Positions 32,518 to 42,839 of a DNA stretch of 64,000 nucleotides are shown piece by piece. Source of the DNA: Euglena gracilis (lineage: Eukaryota > Euglenida > Euglenophyceae > Euglenales); assembly GCA_039621445.1 (NCBI GenBank), contig CP154957.1:22156761-22220760 (forward strand), written 5' to 3'. The notes beneath the pieces are model-generated. The model was not told the origin of the DNA and ran no database searches. It was given only the letters and a program-made list of their open reading frames with translations. Numbering within the stretch: position 1 is the first letter of the stretch; the number at the start of each line of letters is the position of its first letter. The position numbers and the translations under genes are program-made.

Positions 32518-32845
32518 CCATTGCTTAACACCTGTCCCCCCCCCCCTCGGGGTGACTCGTGTTTTCAGAGTGACTGACTGGTTTTCTGGCCAAGAGCCCC
32601 CCCCCCCCCCCGGGTGGGGTAGGCCCGAAAATGAAAAGGTGACGGGCCTGGTGCCGAAGGCGCCGGAAATTTTTGGGGGGTTTTGAGTTTTTTTGGCATT
32701 ATTGCCTTGCCAATATGAATGCATTCAAGAGTGGCCGACCCCGGGGGTGAAGTGACTGACTGGTTTTTGGGGAAAACGTGACTGACTAATTTTTTCAGAG
32801 TGGAAAGTGACCCCCCCTCCCCCCCCGGGGGTCGCTAAGCAATGG
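32518..32845 (+). mobile_element. GTGACTGACTGG-family MITE, complete, TA-flanked
   Basis: The 328-bp element begins CCATTGCTTAACACCTGTCC and ends GGTCGCTAAGCAATGG, with TA duplicated at 32516-32517 and 32846-32847. Inside, in order, are two GTGACTGACTGG words, GGCCAAGAGCCCC, a long C/G palindrome, a GGTGCCGAAGGCGCCGG hairpin, TTGCCAATATGAATGCATTC and two more GTGACTGACT words. There is no coding capacity. It sits in a CDC37 intron and is the reference copy for the family. Confidence 0.8.
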
Positions 32846-32933
32846 TATGATGGTGGCCCCCCCCCCCCTCTCCCCAGGCCTTCCCACACCGCCCTGGACC
32901 CCCCAAGCCCCTGGGCAAACGGGCCAGCCTGGC

Positions 32934-33116
32934 GGGGAGCAGCGGGAAAAGCGGAAGGCGGAGGAGGCCGCGGAGCGGGCCCGGCTGGAGGCCAGGGGGC
33001 GGCCTCTGGGTGTCCGGGGGGGGGGGGGCGGCCCCCTGCCGGCGGCGCTCGGCACCGCGGAGGCCAAGAAACAGCTGGAGGAGCTGGAGAAGAAGAAGAA
33101 GTGGAGCGCAGCCCAG
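32934..33116 (+). CDS. CDC37: Cdc37, exon 3 (coiled-coil part)
   Basis: The segment encodes GEQREKRKAEEAAERARLEA and later AKKQLEELEKKKKW. This charged helical sequence is what Cdc37 has after HPNID, where a long coiled coil protrudes from the N-terminal domain. Between the two helices a G-tract adds about 20 low-complexity residues that normal Cdc37 proteins lack. The acceptor is unclear (a CCAG lies at 32922-32925) and the donor is probably near GCCCAGG|GT, 33117. The edges are approximate. Confidence 0.65.
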
Positions 33117-33239
33117 GGTGGCTTGTTGGGGGCCACTGTTCTGGTGGCTCGGATTTTGGGTAAATGTTTGGGCAAAGCATCAAATTTGAAATTGGAGGCA
33201 TTTATTGTAGCGTGTCAGGTGAAAAGAATTTTTTAATTG

Positions 33240-33760
33240 TATTTTTAAAATTGCCCAAAGCAATTCCAAATCAGAGCTTTCTTGGGGGGAAAAAAAACGT
33301 TCTAAAAATGTGGCGCTGACACGGTGTGTGTCAACAACACAGTCCGTCTTGGACAAGGGGGGGGGAGGAGGTTGGAGATATGTTTAAAGAGAATAGTTTA
33401 GCAAATACGGAGGGTGCATGTTTTTTTTGGGGGGGGGTGAAAACATTTTCCTAGCACACACATATTCCCCTGTCAAAGCTCTGTCCATATCCACAATTCC
33501 ATCTTCCTCAACATCCACATCTACGTTTTCATCCAGGTCCATTTCATCATCCATCTATATCAGTGCATTATCTCTGCACATCAACATCTTCATTGATATC
33601 TGCCATCAGGGGGAGGTTTGGGTGGTTGACCTGGCTGAAAGTGCCTAAGCCTGCCCCAGGGGTCACCAAAGTTATGATATCTTTATCTTTATATCGACAT
33701 CTTTATATCTTTATATCTATATATCTTTATATATCTATATCTTTATATCGACACCCACAT
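33240..33760. other. CDC37 intron with AT-rich microsatellite
   Basis: A TATCTTTATATCGACATC repeat fills 33672-33755. The remainder is unremarkable. Confidence 0.5.
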
Positions 33761-33840
33761 CAATTTAGCTCCATTGCCTCTTTTTTCCACCCTGGAGTTC
33801 TGGACACCGTCGTTCTTTTGCACCGAAAGTCGCCGTCCAG

Positions 33841-34068
33841 GTGCTCCGAGCGCCCCTGTTCGCGATGACCTGTGCCACGTGGTTTCCGAGCGGACCATCA
33901 TCAACCGGGGGGCGGAGGAGAAGAAGAAGCAGGCGGAGGTGGAGGAGAAGGTGATGGCCACCCTGAGCGAGGACGAGAAGGCGGAGCTGAAGATGCACAA
34001 GGTGTTTGAGAAGGAGGAGGTGATGCAGGAGTTCGCCAAGATCCGGGACATCGAGGGGCAGCGCCCCG
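33841..34068 (+). CDS. CDC37: Cdc37, exon 4
   Basis: After CGCCGTCCAG the frame gives APVRDDLCHVVSERTIIN, then EEKKKQAEVEEKVMATLSED, and ends FEKEEVMQEFAKIRDIEGQ. This corresponds to the Cdc37 junction between the coiled coil and the central domain: the D-x-L-x-x-x-x-x-x-x-T-I-I-N block (human D-T-L-S-K-D-G-F-S-K-S-M-V-N) and the following F-x-K-I/L helix. A donor GTGGTGG is at 34069. The next intron is about 6.3 kb. Confidence 0.8.
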
Positions 34069-37000
34069 GTGGTGGCCAGCTAGTGATTTTGGATGGCTTT
34101 TCCCGATTGATTTGGTGAAGGAGGTGTGAATGCACGCGACATGTGCCATGATACATAATGAACAAGGTGGAGTTGAACGTTTTGCTTTTGGAAATTAAAA
34201 TTTCTTCCATCTTTTTTTTATACATTTTGCTTATATTTTTTGTGTGGACCCCTCCATTAAACCGCCAACGAAAATAGACGTTTGCCCCCCCCCCCTCCCC
34301 CGAGCTGTCCCCCCAAAGCCAGGGGAAGGGGAGCCATACATCTCTCTAAGGTTTTGCGAACCCCCCCGGGGGGGGGGGCGGCTGCAGCCAGCCCCGATTT
34401 GGGCCCAGCCCAGCCGCAGCAGCACCCCCCCCCCCGGGGGGGGGGTGCTGCTAGCCCAGCTAGCCAGCCCCTTTTTTGGGGGTCCAGCCCAAAATTTTTC
34501 GGCGCAAAGCGCCGAAATTTTTTGAAAAACTGTGTTCAAAAGTGGCCAAAAATGGGGTTTGGGGGGCGTTTGGGGCATTTTTGGGGGGTTTCAGATGCAT
34601 CATTTTTTCAAAACTGTGTTCTGCAGGTCATTTTTGGGCATTTTTCCGATTTCAGTCCAGCTCGCCCCGGTTCGGGTCCAGCCGGGGTCCAGCCCCCCCC
34701 CCCCCCCCCGGGGGGGGGGGGGGGCTAGCCAGCCCAAATTTCTAGCCAGCCCAAATTTCTAGCCCTAGCCCAGCAACCCCCCCCCCCGGGGTCCTTAGAG
34801 AGATGTATGAGGGGAGCATTTTTTTTATGAAATATGTGCAAAACAAGACGTCAAAATTGACAATTTTCTGTTCTGTTCAAGGATCATCATGTGTTTGGCC
34901 ATTTCACCACTTTTCACCATTTAATTCACCACGTTTTGAAAACACCCCCCAAAAAGGTGCCAAAATTGACACCTTTTAGGGTGTCCGGAGTTAGGGTGTC
35001 AGAACAGCTTGGGGGAAGACTTAGACCCCCCCTGCATTGTTCCCATTTGGTCAAAAAGGTCTTTGTGGGCATGGTGTTTGGTACTGGGGCAAAATTAGGA
35101 AAGAATCACAAAAGCACATCATTTTGACTGGTCTTTTGCCGTCGTTTCACCTTTTTTTTTGTGATATTGGTAATTTCTTCGGGCAACTTGCAAATGCACA
35201 TAAACTGCACATGTAACCTGAGTTTTATTTTATAGACCATTTGTGTCCATATGTTGGCTAAAAAGACAAAACACAAACATCTGTTGATTGCTGTTATCAA
35301 TGAAAATGGGACACAAGCACATTTTTTGTTGCATTTTTCGAGGTTTGCAGCATTTGCTTTTTTTGTGTTTGGTTGTTTCCCCACAATTTTTTTGAGATAT
35401 GCTGAGAGGTGACTCTTGAGTGCTTTTTTTTTTGGCCAAACAGCATATTTTCTGAATCACACCCCATACCCAAGAAATCCAGAAAATCGAGCTTGTTTCT
35501 TTTGCATTTCTTGGGTCGTGTTTTTTTTTGGGGGTTCACATTGCTCCTCCCAACTGCCGGGATGCTGGGAATGACGTTCAAGATTGGCTGCGGCAGCACA
35601 GCCAAACAGATGGCCTCTTGGGATGGCCATTGGACAATTTGGGTTAATTTGGCATTGCCTGTGAGTGTCCCTTGCAGGCAATGAATCCCAATTTTTCCTC
35701 CCCGCCACAGAGCGTCCACAGGGTTGGGCATGCTTTTGTGTTGTTCCCAATTTCACCATCTGCTGATGTTCACCTTTCGCCAGGACTTGACACAAGGGTT
35801 TCTTCTGTTTTGTGCCATGAGAGATCACCCAAACTCGGTGAACAAGTGAAAGTTTTCCGCCAAATCACAAACTCATGACAATCACCAGAATTACGAATGA
35901 TAATTTTTTATTTAAACACAAGTTTCTCTCAGAATTTGAACTTTTTGAGATTTGAAATGGACACATTTCATTAATTTGCCTCTGTTTTATCTGTCACCCC
36001 CTTTTTTGTTTTGTTCCCCCTTTTACAGCATGCCATCTTCTGATCCTGGTGCGCCACACAGAATGTGTGTGGGGTAAGTTCCAAAACGATGGTGAATTTG
36101 GGATTGTGGGTGTAGATGATGCTACCTCCCCCCCCCTTGTCGTTGACACGGCGTGTCGTTGACACCCCCCCCCCCGTGTCAACGACATTTTTCTGGAACA
36201 CTACCTATTGAATCACAGTGACATTGACATGGCATGTCGTAGACACCCCCCCATGTCAACGGCACTCTCCTGGAACATTGGCGTGTCAACATCAGGGGGG
36301 GGGAGGTACAAAGCAAGGGACAGGGGCTTCCTGGCTTTCCCCCAAAAGTTTTAAGCGTTGCCTGAGCATCTGCAAAACCCTCTGAAGATTTCCGCTGGAA
36401 CATTTGAGGTATGTGCAAATGAGATGTGGTGTGTTGTATACGCCTGCCAACTATGTGCTGTTTGGCGTTTGGGTCGGCGATCATCGGAGACAGGAGGCTG
36501 CCACAAAATCCACGTTTCTTGGAAACCTTGTTCAAACCCTGTTTCCTGTTGGCGCTTCTCTTTGCCTGTCTGAAATTCTCCATCCATTTTCTCCCCGCAG
36601 TCATCACAACTGCAACCAGGAATCCTGGATTGAAGGTGATGTTAAATTGGGCAAGTGAGCAGGAGCCAATCACAGATGACTTTGTTGTTGCATTTTCACA
36701 AGCTGGCATCCCAAGCATACAATCACTTCGTCACTGACCCCCCCCTGGGGGGGGTCGGCAAAAAACCACTAAAGCGACCCGGCGCCGAAGGAGCCGGAAA
36801 ATTTTTTGGCTTTTTTTTCATGTTTTTTGGTCAAATTTCCTTTGGATTTCACGTAACCGACCCCCCCCCCCTGGGGGGCAGCGACTGACTGGTTTTTCAA
36901 AAAGTGGAGTGAAAAGGGTCGGTAAAAAATTGTATGATCCCAAGTTTGGCCACCCGAGGGCCGCAACCCTCCAAATTGAAAAAATCAAAACAGCGTGTGA

Positions 37001-37085
37001 AAATGCACACATGAAACAATGTATTAATATGTCACCTGTGTCACCGTTTGATCTTCACAATTTTCCAGCAGTGACACCTGGGGGA
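34069..37085. other. CDC37 intron 4, left part
   Basis: Contents in order: AGCCCAGC-rich C/G palindromes at 34340-34800, with a 31-base GGGG/CCCC hairpin at about 34693-34724; AT-rich unique DNA at 34810-36100; and GTCGTTGACAC words at 36139-36180 and 36233-36265. An open frame at 36426-36737 and an exon-like GTTTAAGATTGGCTGC stretch at 35575-35660 have no match. The Cdc37 residues expected between DIEGQ and LINED were not found. Confidence 0.45.
36720..36932 (+). mobile_element. GTGACTGACTGG-family MITE, short copy, TA-flanked
   Basis: This 213-bp copy begins CAATCACTTCGTCACTGACC and ends GGTCGGTAAAAAATTG, with TA at 36718-36719 and 36933-36934. It keeps the C/G palindromes, a CCGGCGCCGAAGGAGCCGG hairpin and one GCGACTGACTGGTTTTT word. 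Confidence 0.7.
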
Positions 37086-37090
37086 CCGCG

Positions 37091-37609
37091 GCTTAAGCGC
37101 AAATTTTAACTTGCGCTTAAGCGCAAGGTAAAAAAATTGCGCTTAAGCGCAAGTTAAAACAGAAGCCCCTGAGAAGGCGCGTGTATATCTGGGACCGTGG
37201 AGCCCGTGCATCGTGCTTATGGGAGTTCCCCTCTTTTTTGGCTTTTTTTTTCATGTTTTTGCTTGCCTCGGGGGCTCCTCTCTGAACGGCCAGTGTGCGG
37301 ACTTGGTGGGGAAATGCATTGCGCCGAAGCGCAAGGGACATGCCTACATAATGCACTGCTTGTTCGTTCAGATTACATGTCAGCCGCCTGTTTGCACTTC
37401 TCAGTTTTTTGTATGATGTTTTGCGCTTCGGCGCAATGCATTTCTTCACCAAACCCTCACACTGGCAGTTCAGAGAGGTCCCCCGACACACCGTAACACA
37501 TCAGAGGGACTCTTATAAACTTAGGGGCTTCTGTTTTAACTTGCGCTTAAGCGCAATTTTTTTTACCTTGCGCTTAAGCGCAAGTTAAAAATTTGCGCTT
37601 AAGCGCAAA
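37091..37609. mobile_element. foldback element with TTGCGCTTAAGCGCAA termini
   Basis: The ~80-bp termini (37091-37171 and 37521-37609) are inverted copies. Each contains three TTGCGC-TTAA-GCGCAA palindromes (the outer left one is clipped) followed by AAACAGAAGCCCCT. The inner part continues to fold: TTGCGCCGAAGCGCAA at 37319 pairs with TTGCGCTTCGGCGCAA at 37421, and CTCTCTGAACGGCCAGTGTG with CACACTGGCAGTTCAGAGAG. The whole 519 bp is thus one imperfect hairpin. There is no coding capacity. It lies in CDC37 intron 4. Confidence 0.8.
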
Positions 37610-38502
37610 ATGTCTTTTTAAATGGCAGATTCATTTGAATGTGTTTGTGCTGTGTGAGAAGGTGGGCGATAGAGGAGAATGATGAGGGTTTGAGCGCTGC
37701 TGTGCCTGAAGCTCAGTGGGTGCTTTTGAATTATTCAGGCACTGGGGAGGGAGTGGCTGTTGACGTGGGGAAGGAAGTCTAGTCGAGGGGCTTTTTGAAT
37801 TATTAAGGAAATGTCGAGGTTCGGGCTGGATGTTTAAAACCAGTAGGACGAATCGTGGGCGGTAGGCTGTGGAGCCTTGGTGACCTTGCACTCAGTGCAC
37901 AAAGTAGGTTTTTTGGGATGTTGACAGAAAGACCTTTTTCGGCTGAATAATGTCCTCCATCTGCCCGGTGTGATGTGGCTGTCCGGTGGGTTGCAAATTA
38001 CCGAAAAAAGGTGCGCCAGCATGTCTCCCCTTCTCCACCGTTGTTGATGGACCCTTTCGATTTCTCAATTCCATTCGCTCATCCTTAAAGTTGTGTGCTT
38101 CAAATCCTGGGTGAGGAAAGGGGGGTGACGAGCTTCTTTAAAACACCCTTTCGACGCCCAAAACTGTTTCCTCGGCTGCGATTCCCAGGGTTCATCTGCT
38201 GCCTGTTCTTCTCGAAACAGAAATTTTCTGACTTCAAAAGTCGGCCAAAAAGAACGGCCCCTCAGGCATGCTTAACTGCGAGGCAAGTGGGAGGAACCTG
38301 GAAGTTGAGTTCACAACGCCTAGCACAAGAGACGTCTGGGTATGAAGAAGTTGGTGGTTGTTTTCACAGACCAGGGGGTTGGCTTCCTGTCCCAGGCAAG
38401 GCTTCCCTCCACCTTAGCCCTGTTCGCTCTGGTAATGAGATGCTTCCAGGACTGCTCTCTCCACCCGCAGTGATAAAAATGAGAAATTAAATATTGATAA
38501 CT

Positions 38503-38879
38503 GTTGCGCCATAGCGCAATGGGCAGGCTCATGTAGAATGAAAATTTAAGAGTTACATTGCGCCAAAGCGCAATAGAAATGCACTTTTTAAAATCGCAAA
38601 GCAGCGTGGCTCTTGCGCCAACGCGCAACGTTGACCAATTTTAACGCAACGTGACTGAGAGTAGGCTTCCATCCCCCTGTCCTGCATTTTTGTGCTCTAT
38701 CCCCTCTGGTGTTCATACTCTACCAGGGCCATTCTCTCCCAACAGTTATATTTGCGCTTCGGCGCAAGCCATGTTGTTTTTACAATTTTAAAAATTGTAT
38801 TTCTATCTGCGCTTTGGCGCATTGTAACTCTTAAATATCCATTCTTCATGAGCCTACCCATTGCGCTGTGGCGCAATGG
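38503..38879. mobile_element. foldback element with TTGCGCNNNNGCGCAA modules
   Basis: The arms 38503-38630 and 38750-38879 are imperfect inverted copies (GGGCAGGCTCATG, TTTAAGAGTTACA, ATAGAAAT in one; their complements in the other). Each arm holds three TTGCGC-N4-GCGCAA palindromes, one of them imperfect on the right (TGCGCTTTGGCGCA). Loop bases differ between the partner hairpins. It is related in design, not in sequence between the modules, to 37091-37609. Confidence 0.75.
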
Positions 38880-40346
38880 AAATACACGTTGACACAAAAG
38901 TTGGTATCATTGTGCAAGTGCGGCAATGGTCACCCATACGTTGAAATACAAAAAAGTCAAAAATTTGCGCCAAAGCGCAAATGTTTTTTTTTGTAATTTA
39001 AAAAATTTGCAAATGCTCAATGGAGTCCGCTTGTTGAATCACCCGGTGCTTTGTGTTCATGCACACTGGGCCCCGGGAGCGCTGTGCCCATAGACCGTGG
39101 AGTTCCAGGTCGTTGGTTTCGTCCCCAGGCCCTGGGGTACAGGGAGACACTTTTTCCAGACTGTCCTGAGTGTCAGGCCACGGTGTTCGAAAACAGAATT
39201 TTTTTGTGGATTTGCGCGTCGGCGCAAATTTACAGTCATTTTCAAAGCTAAGTGCGAGTTAGGCCGCCTAAGACGTTGTGGAAACCCATCAAAAAACCTC
39301 ATTTCCACCTCGGCCCACAGCACCGGGAATATTTTTTTTCCAGTTGGGGGGCCCCCGAGCGGGGGTCTAGCTGGTCCATTTTTTCCAGGTCCTCAAGCAA
39401 TGGCCTGGGCCTGATTACGCATTTGCACAGATGGTTGGTGTGCAAGCACCTCCAGGCACTTGGTATTTTGGTGGTGTTGCCAGGATTTATCGAGATTTGT
39501 TGAGATTTGTTGGGTTTTTTTTTTGCCAGGGTTTGGACCCAGCAGGTGGGCCACATGATTTTGGAAAAATTTGATCTGATCTGCCATTTTTGCCTGCTTT
39601 TGCACACTTCTTGCCATTTTTGCCCACTGTTGGCCATCATCAAACCACTATTCGCCACTTTGCGGCTTCTCACTGCTTTTTGGCCAATTTTGCCTACTTT
39701 TCAGCCACTTTTCCAAATTTTGGCCACGCTTGGCCATTTTTGTATTTTTTTGGGTCATTATTCAAGTCACTTTAGGCCACTTTTTGCTGTTTTTGAGTGT
39801 TGCTGGTCACTTTGCCGTTTTTTTTCCCGCTTTAGACTGCTTTTTTGGTCATGGCCGTATTTTTTTTTGCTGCTTTTGGCATCAAAAAAAAACATTCCTT
39901 TTGGGCAACTGCGTCCACCTTTTTGTCTACAAGTCTATTCTCCCAAGGAAAATTTGCCGTGTTCTCGGTATTTGTTGGGATTTATCGGGATTTGTTGGGA
40001 TTTTGTCGGGATTTGTCGGGATTTGTTGCGGGAGGTGCTTGTTGGTGTGTGTGTTTGTTTGAGCACACGCACACCAACCATGTGTTCACAGGCCACTGTC
40101 AGTTTGTGCACACTGGTTGGGGAAGGTATTTACCCCCATGTGGGTGGTGCCAAAGGATATGCCATTTCAAGAAAAGTTCAGAATAATAAGCAAAAAGAAA
40201 CAAAATTTTTTGAATGTGGATGAATGGCCCACAGCATAAAACAGAGGTCAACCGTGCTTGACACCCAAGTCCTTTCGAGATCCACCCCTGACCGTTGGCA
40301 CAACAAACGCTCGTCCGTTGCGTTCAAAGGCGCCGTCTGCTGGCAG
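38880..40346. other. CDC37 intron 4, right part
   Basis: It holds two more TTGCGC-N4-GCGCAA hairpins (38965-38980, 39212-39227), a GCCATTTTTGCC-type loose tandem at 39580-39800 and a GGGATTTGTCG tandem at 39965-40025. A + strand frame at 39507-40223 is made of these repeats. The end, 40224-40346, reads openly into exon 5, but that part has no Cdc37 similarity. Confidence 0.45.
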
Positions 40347-40460
40347 CTGATCAACGAGGACTCGGCCAGCTGGATGCTGCTGCATATGCTGGCACTGGAG
40401 ATGGACGGCAAGTCATGGGAGATGGAGAATGCCACACGCAACTACCTCATGATGCGCAAC
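40347..40460 (+). CDS. CDC37: Cdc37, exon 5 (Hsp90-binding region)
   Basis: Following GCTGGCAG, 38 codons encode LINEDSASWMLLHMLALEMD, then GKSWEMENATRNYLMMRN. This matches the start of the central Cdc37 domain that contacts the Hsp90 N-terminal lid (human L-V-C-E-E-T-A-N-Y-L-V-I-W-C-I-D-L-E and onward). The family alignment requires RN to be followed directly by IMDLAE in the next exon. No GT or usable GC donor exists at that point: after CGCAAC the sequence is CACGGCC and then a TGA. Confidence 0.88.
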
Positions 40461-40627
40461 CACGGCCTTCTTGATTGACGGCACGGTTCACCGCTGCCAA
40501 CATTTTTTTGGCGCTCCAATTTGCCAGCCCCCAAAACGACCCCCCCCCCCCCCTGCAAGCGAGTGTTTGTTGTGTGGAGGAGGGTGGCACCGACCCTGCA
40601 GGTTGTCAAAAAGCCTGTGGGGGTAAC
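40461..40627 (+). other. CDC37 intron 5, non-GT-AG, flanked by AAC repeat
   Basis: The exons must join at CGCAAC|ATCATG to keep the Cdc37 alignment without a gap. The removed 167 nt start CACGGCCTT and end GGGGGTAAC, or the equivalent shifted by the AAC repeated at both edges. Near the ends, CACGGCCTT and AAGCCTGTG can pair (7 of 9). A GC-AG reading (GC at 40455, AG at 40605) is possible but would insert several residues. Confidence 0.55.
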
Positions 40628-40804
40628 ATCATGGACCTTGCGGAGGCATCGAAGAGCCCCCCGGGCCAGGTGTTGGCCCCCTTCTTCCTCCAAATCAAGC
40701 AGAAGGACAAGCTGGATGAGCTGGCGGCGGAGACGAAGACGTTCGCGCAGAAGATCAAGGCGCGGGCCGTCGAGAAGCGGAAGGAGACGGCAGAGGAAGC
40801 GCAG
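40628..40804 (+). CDS. CDC37: Cdc37, exon 6
   Basis: The exon encodes IMDLAEASKSPPGQVLAPFF, then LQIKQKDKLDELAAETKTFA and KIKARAVEKRKETAEEAQ. It matches the Cdc37 central domain (human I-L-E-L-A-K-S-L-K-V-D-P-R-x-C-F-R-Q-F-F-T-K-I-K) and the long helix with the R-x-R-A-x-x-R-x-E-K pattern. The right edge is approximate; a possible donor is at 40820. The expected following block G-P-G-G-L-D-P-V-E-V was not found in the window, so the last exon(s) lie beyond the retroelements or are lost. Confidence 0.85.
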
Positions 40805-40829
40805 GGCCGGGCTTGCTTGGTTCGTGATT

Positions 40830-42460
40830 GGTGGTTGAAGGTGTTTATTTCATCCTTGCTCAGAGGAAGGAGGCCGGGTGGGGATTGGGGAAAGGTTTCA
40901 ATGAAACGGTGCACCGTCGCAATCACAATGTGATCCCTCAGACTCGTTGAAGTGCACCCTGGATGCGTGGGGGGGATCATGTCTGATGCAATGGAGCCCG
41001 AAAGAGAAGCTGACAAAGAAGACAGTTGACCTGAAATGCAACTTGTGCCTCTGTCCCCCGCTTAGGCTCTCTGAGTGGGGAGTTGTGAATTGTACAGACC
41101 TCTGCTTTCTTGGAGAACATTTGTTCACACATTTTCCCCCTATCGATCCGACCGAATGTTAACGGCAGTTTCTGGGATGATTTTTCAGGTGGGAGGAATT
41201 GATATCCGCAATTTCCCACATTTTCTGCAATATCTGCAAATTTGGCATATTTTTTGCACTTTTTTTTTTTGAATGTGATGCGCATAATTGCATCTCAAGG
41301 GAAACTGTCCTCTACCTTCTGAACCCACTGACTTGACCCACTGACCTGCCACCCCACCCCCCCCAATTAAAGCGGACCCCCCAATTAAAGCAAACGCAGG
41401 GTCCAAATAAAACGCACCCCCCTGCCGCCGAAGGTCCGCTGAGGATTTTGATGGCATTCCCAGGGAAATCGAGAAAAATCGCACCGGGGGTCCAAGTAGG
41501 AGAGCACCACCCCCTCTGCCTTCGGCTCGTGCTTCCCTCAGGGCGGTTTTTCAGTTTGATGCATCCCGAAAAAAAAAGAAAATGCGGGCAAGGGCTGCAG
41601 GCAAGAGTGCCACTGAGGCGCGAGGGTTTAGGCCCACCCACGGAGGCCAAACTAACGTGAGCGTGTGTTCAAAGCGGTGAAATTGCAGAGAGGTGCGCCG
41701 CAGAAAACTGCACCAGAGGCGAAGCTAGCGCCGGCCGTAAACAGACAGGGAGCCTTTTACCCGCCCGCCCAAATAGAATTGAGCGTGCAGCACTATTGGG
41801 TGGCCGCCTCCGGCGACGGGCGGCGCCCTTTTTGCCTGCCAAATGTCCCACTCGGGTCGTGCGGCTCGTCCTTAGACGACATCCATGGGGCTTTTTTTTG
41901 GAGGGCGCAGCACTATTTGCACCTGCAGCTTTATTGGCCACGCTGCACTTTTTAGGGAGGGAGGTGCAACCAAGGGGTTTTTATTTTTGAGAAGAATCAC
42001 ATTTTTCTGTCGTTTCTGTTTAAAAAAAATTGCACGTTTACATCTGACTTTGAATATCGAGTATGCGTAGCATCCACACTCTCGGATTTTTGTGTGGGCT
42101 AGGGGGGGGAAAATGCAAACTATTTCCACCCTGACCCGGAAAATCCCGGAAATCTTTGCACTCGCTGAAGGAACTTGCGAGTTCTCTGGCCCGGAGGTGC
42201 TGCGGTGGTTTTTTGTGGTCGGCTCGGGGGTCCCGCGCAGGGCCACCTCGCCGGACGATTGTCTGACGACGTGGCTTGCTCCTGGAGGGTCCCCCTCCTC
42301 TCCCCCCTGTCCTTCATTTTCGACCGACGGCTTTTGAGCACAAATTTCAATCGGTGGGGTTCACAAGGCTTTTGCGCTTGGCACTTCCCGACTCTCGCAC
42401 TCCCTCGGGGCAAACCGACAAGGGAGGAAGGGGAACCGAGGGCGAAGCACAAAGGCCTTT
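40830..42460. other. region right of CDC37 exon 6
   Basis: No exon found. 41365-41510 is a diverged copy of the 24288-24502 foldback. 41705-41755 is a fragment of the 8490-8780 repeat (AGAGGCGAAGCTAGCGCCGG, AAACAGACAGGGAGCC). 42380-42455 begins the DIRS-related tail (GGGCGAAGCACAAAG). Confidence 0.45.
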
Positions 42461-42463
42461 TGA

Positions 42464-42772
42464 TGCACTCCGAGGAGCAAAAGCGACTTGGGAGGAGATG
42501 TCAGGGAGTGCGAAGCACAAAGCCTTGGTGAGATCCCGCCTTCGCTTCCGGTCTGTTCATGTTTGTGTCTTCGTGCTGGGGTTCGCGGTTAGTGCTGAGT
42601 GGACGGCGGTTGGCGGCTTTGTGAACCTGAAGGTCAGTCGGTCGGTGCGTCGGCTGGTCGTTGGCTTGTCGGTTTTTCTTTTCTTTTTGGGCGGGGGGGC
42701 GGGCTCACCAAGGCTTTGTGCTTCGCACTCCCTGACATTTCCTCCCAAGTCACTTTTGCTCCTTGGAGTGCA
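42464..42772. repeat. inverted repeat beyond DIRS copy B, 69-bp arms
   Basis: The arms 42464-42532 and 42704-42772 are inverted copies with only a few mismatches (TGCACTCC, GACTTGGGAGGA, GGGAGTGCGAAGCACAAAGC). The spacer is about 170 bp. The same GGCGAAGCACAA word is in the inverted repeat beyond copy A, so these are DIRS terminal or internal complementary repeats. Confidence 0.75.
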
Positions 42773-42839
42773 TGTCAGGTCGTGCTCAGCCCTTCCCCTT
42801 GGTGAGACTGTGTGCACAATTCTGTTCAGCATTTCTTCC

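Noticed and set aside
38085-38110. tRNA gene
   Set aside because: TTCAAATCCTGGG resembles a T-loop, but no matching acceptor, D-loop or anticodon stem lies upstream.
37091-39227. CRISPR array or bacterial-type terminator cluster
   Set aside because: The repeats are palindromes at irregular distances inside a eukaryotic intron, with no spacer-repeat periodicity and no T-tract rule.
39507-40223. 238-codon + strand frame as a gene
   Set aside because: It is built from Phe/Leu-rich readthrough of a GCCATTTTTGCC-type repeat and a GGGATTTGTCG tandem and has no coding character.
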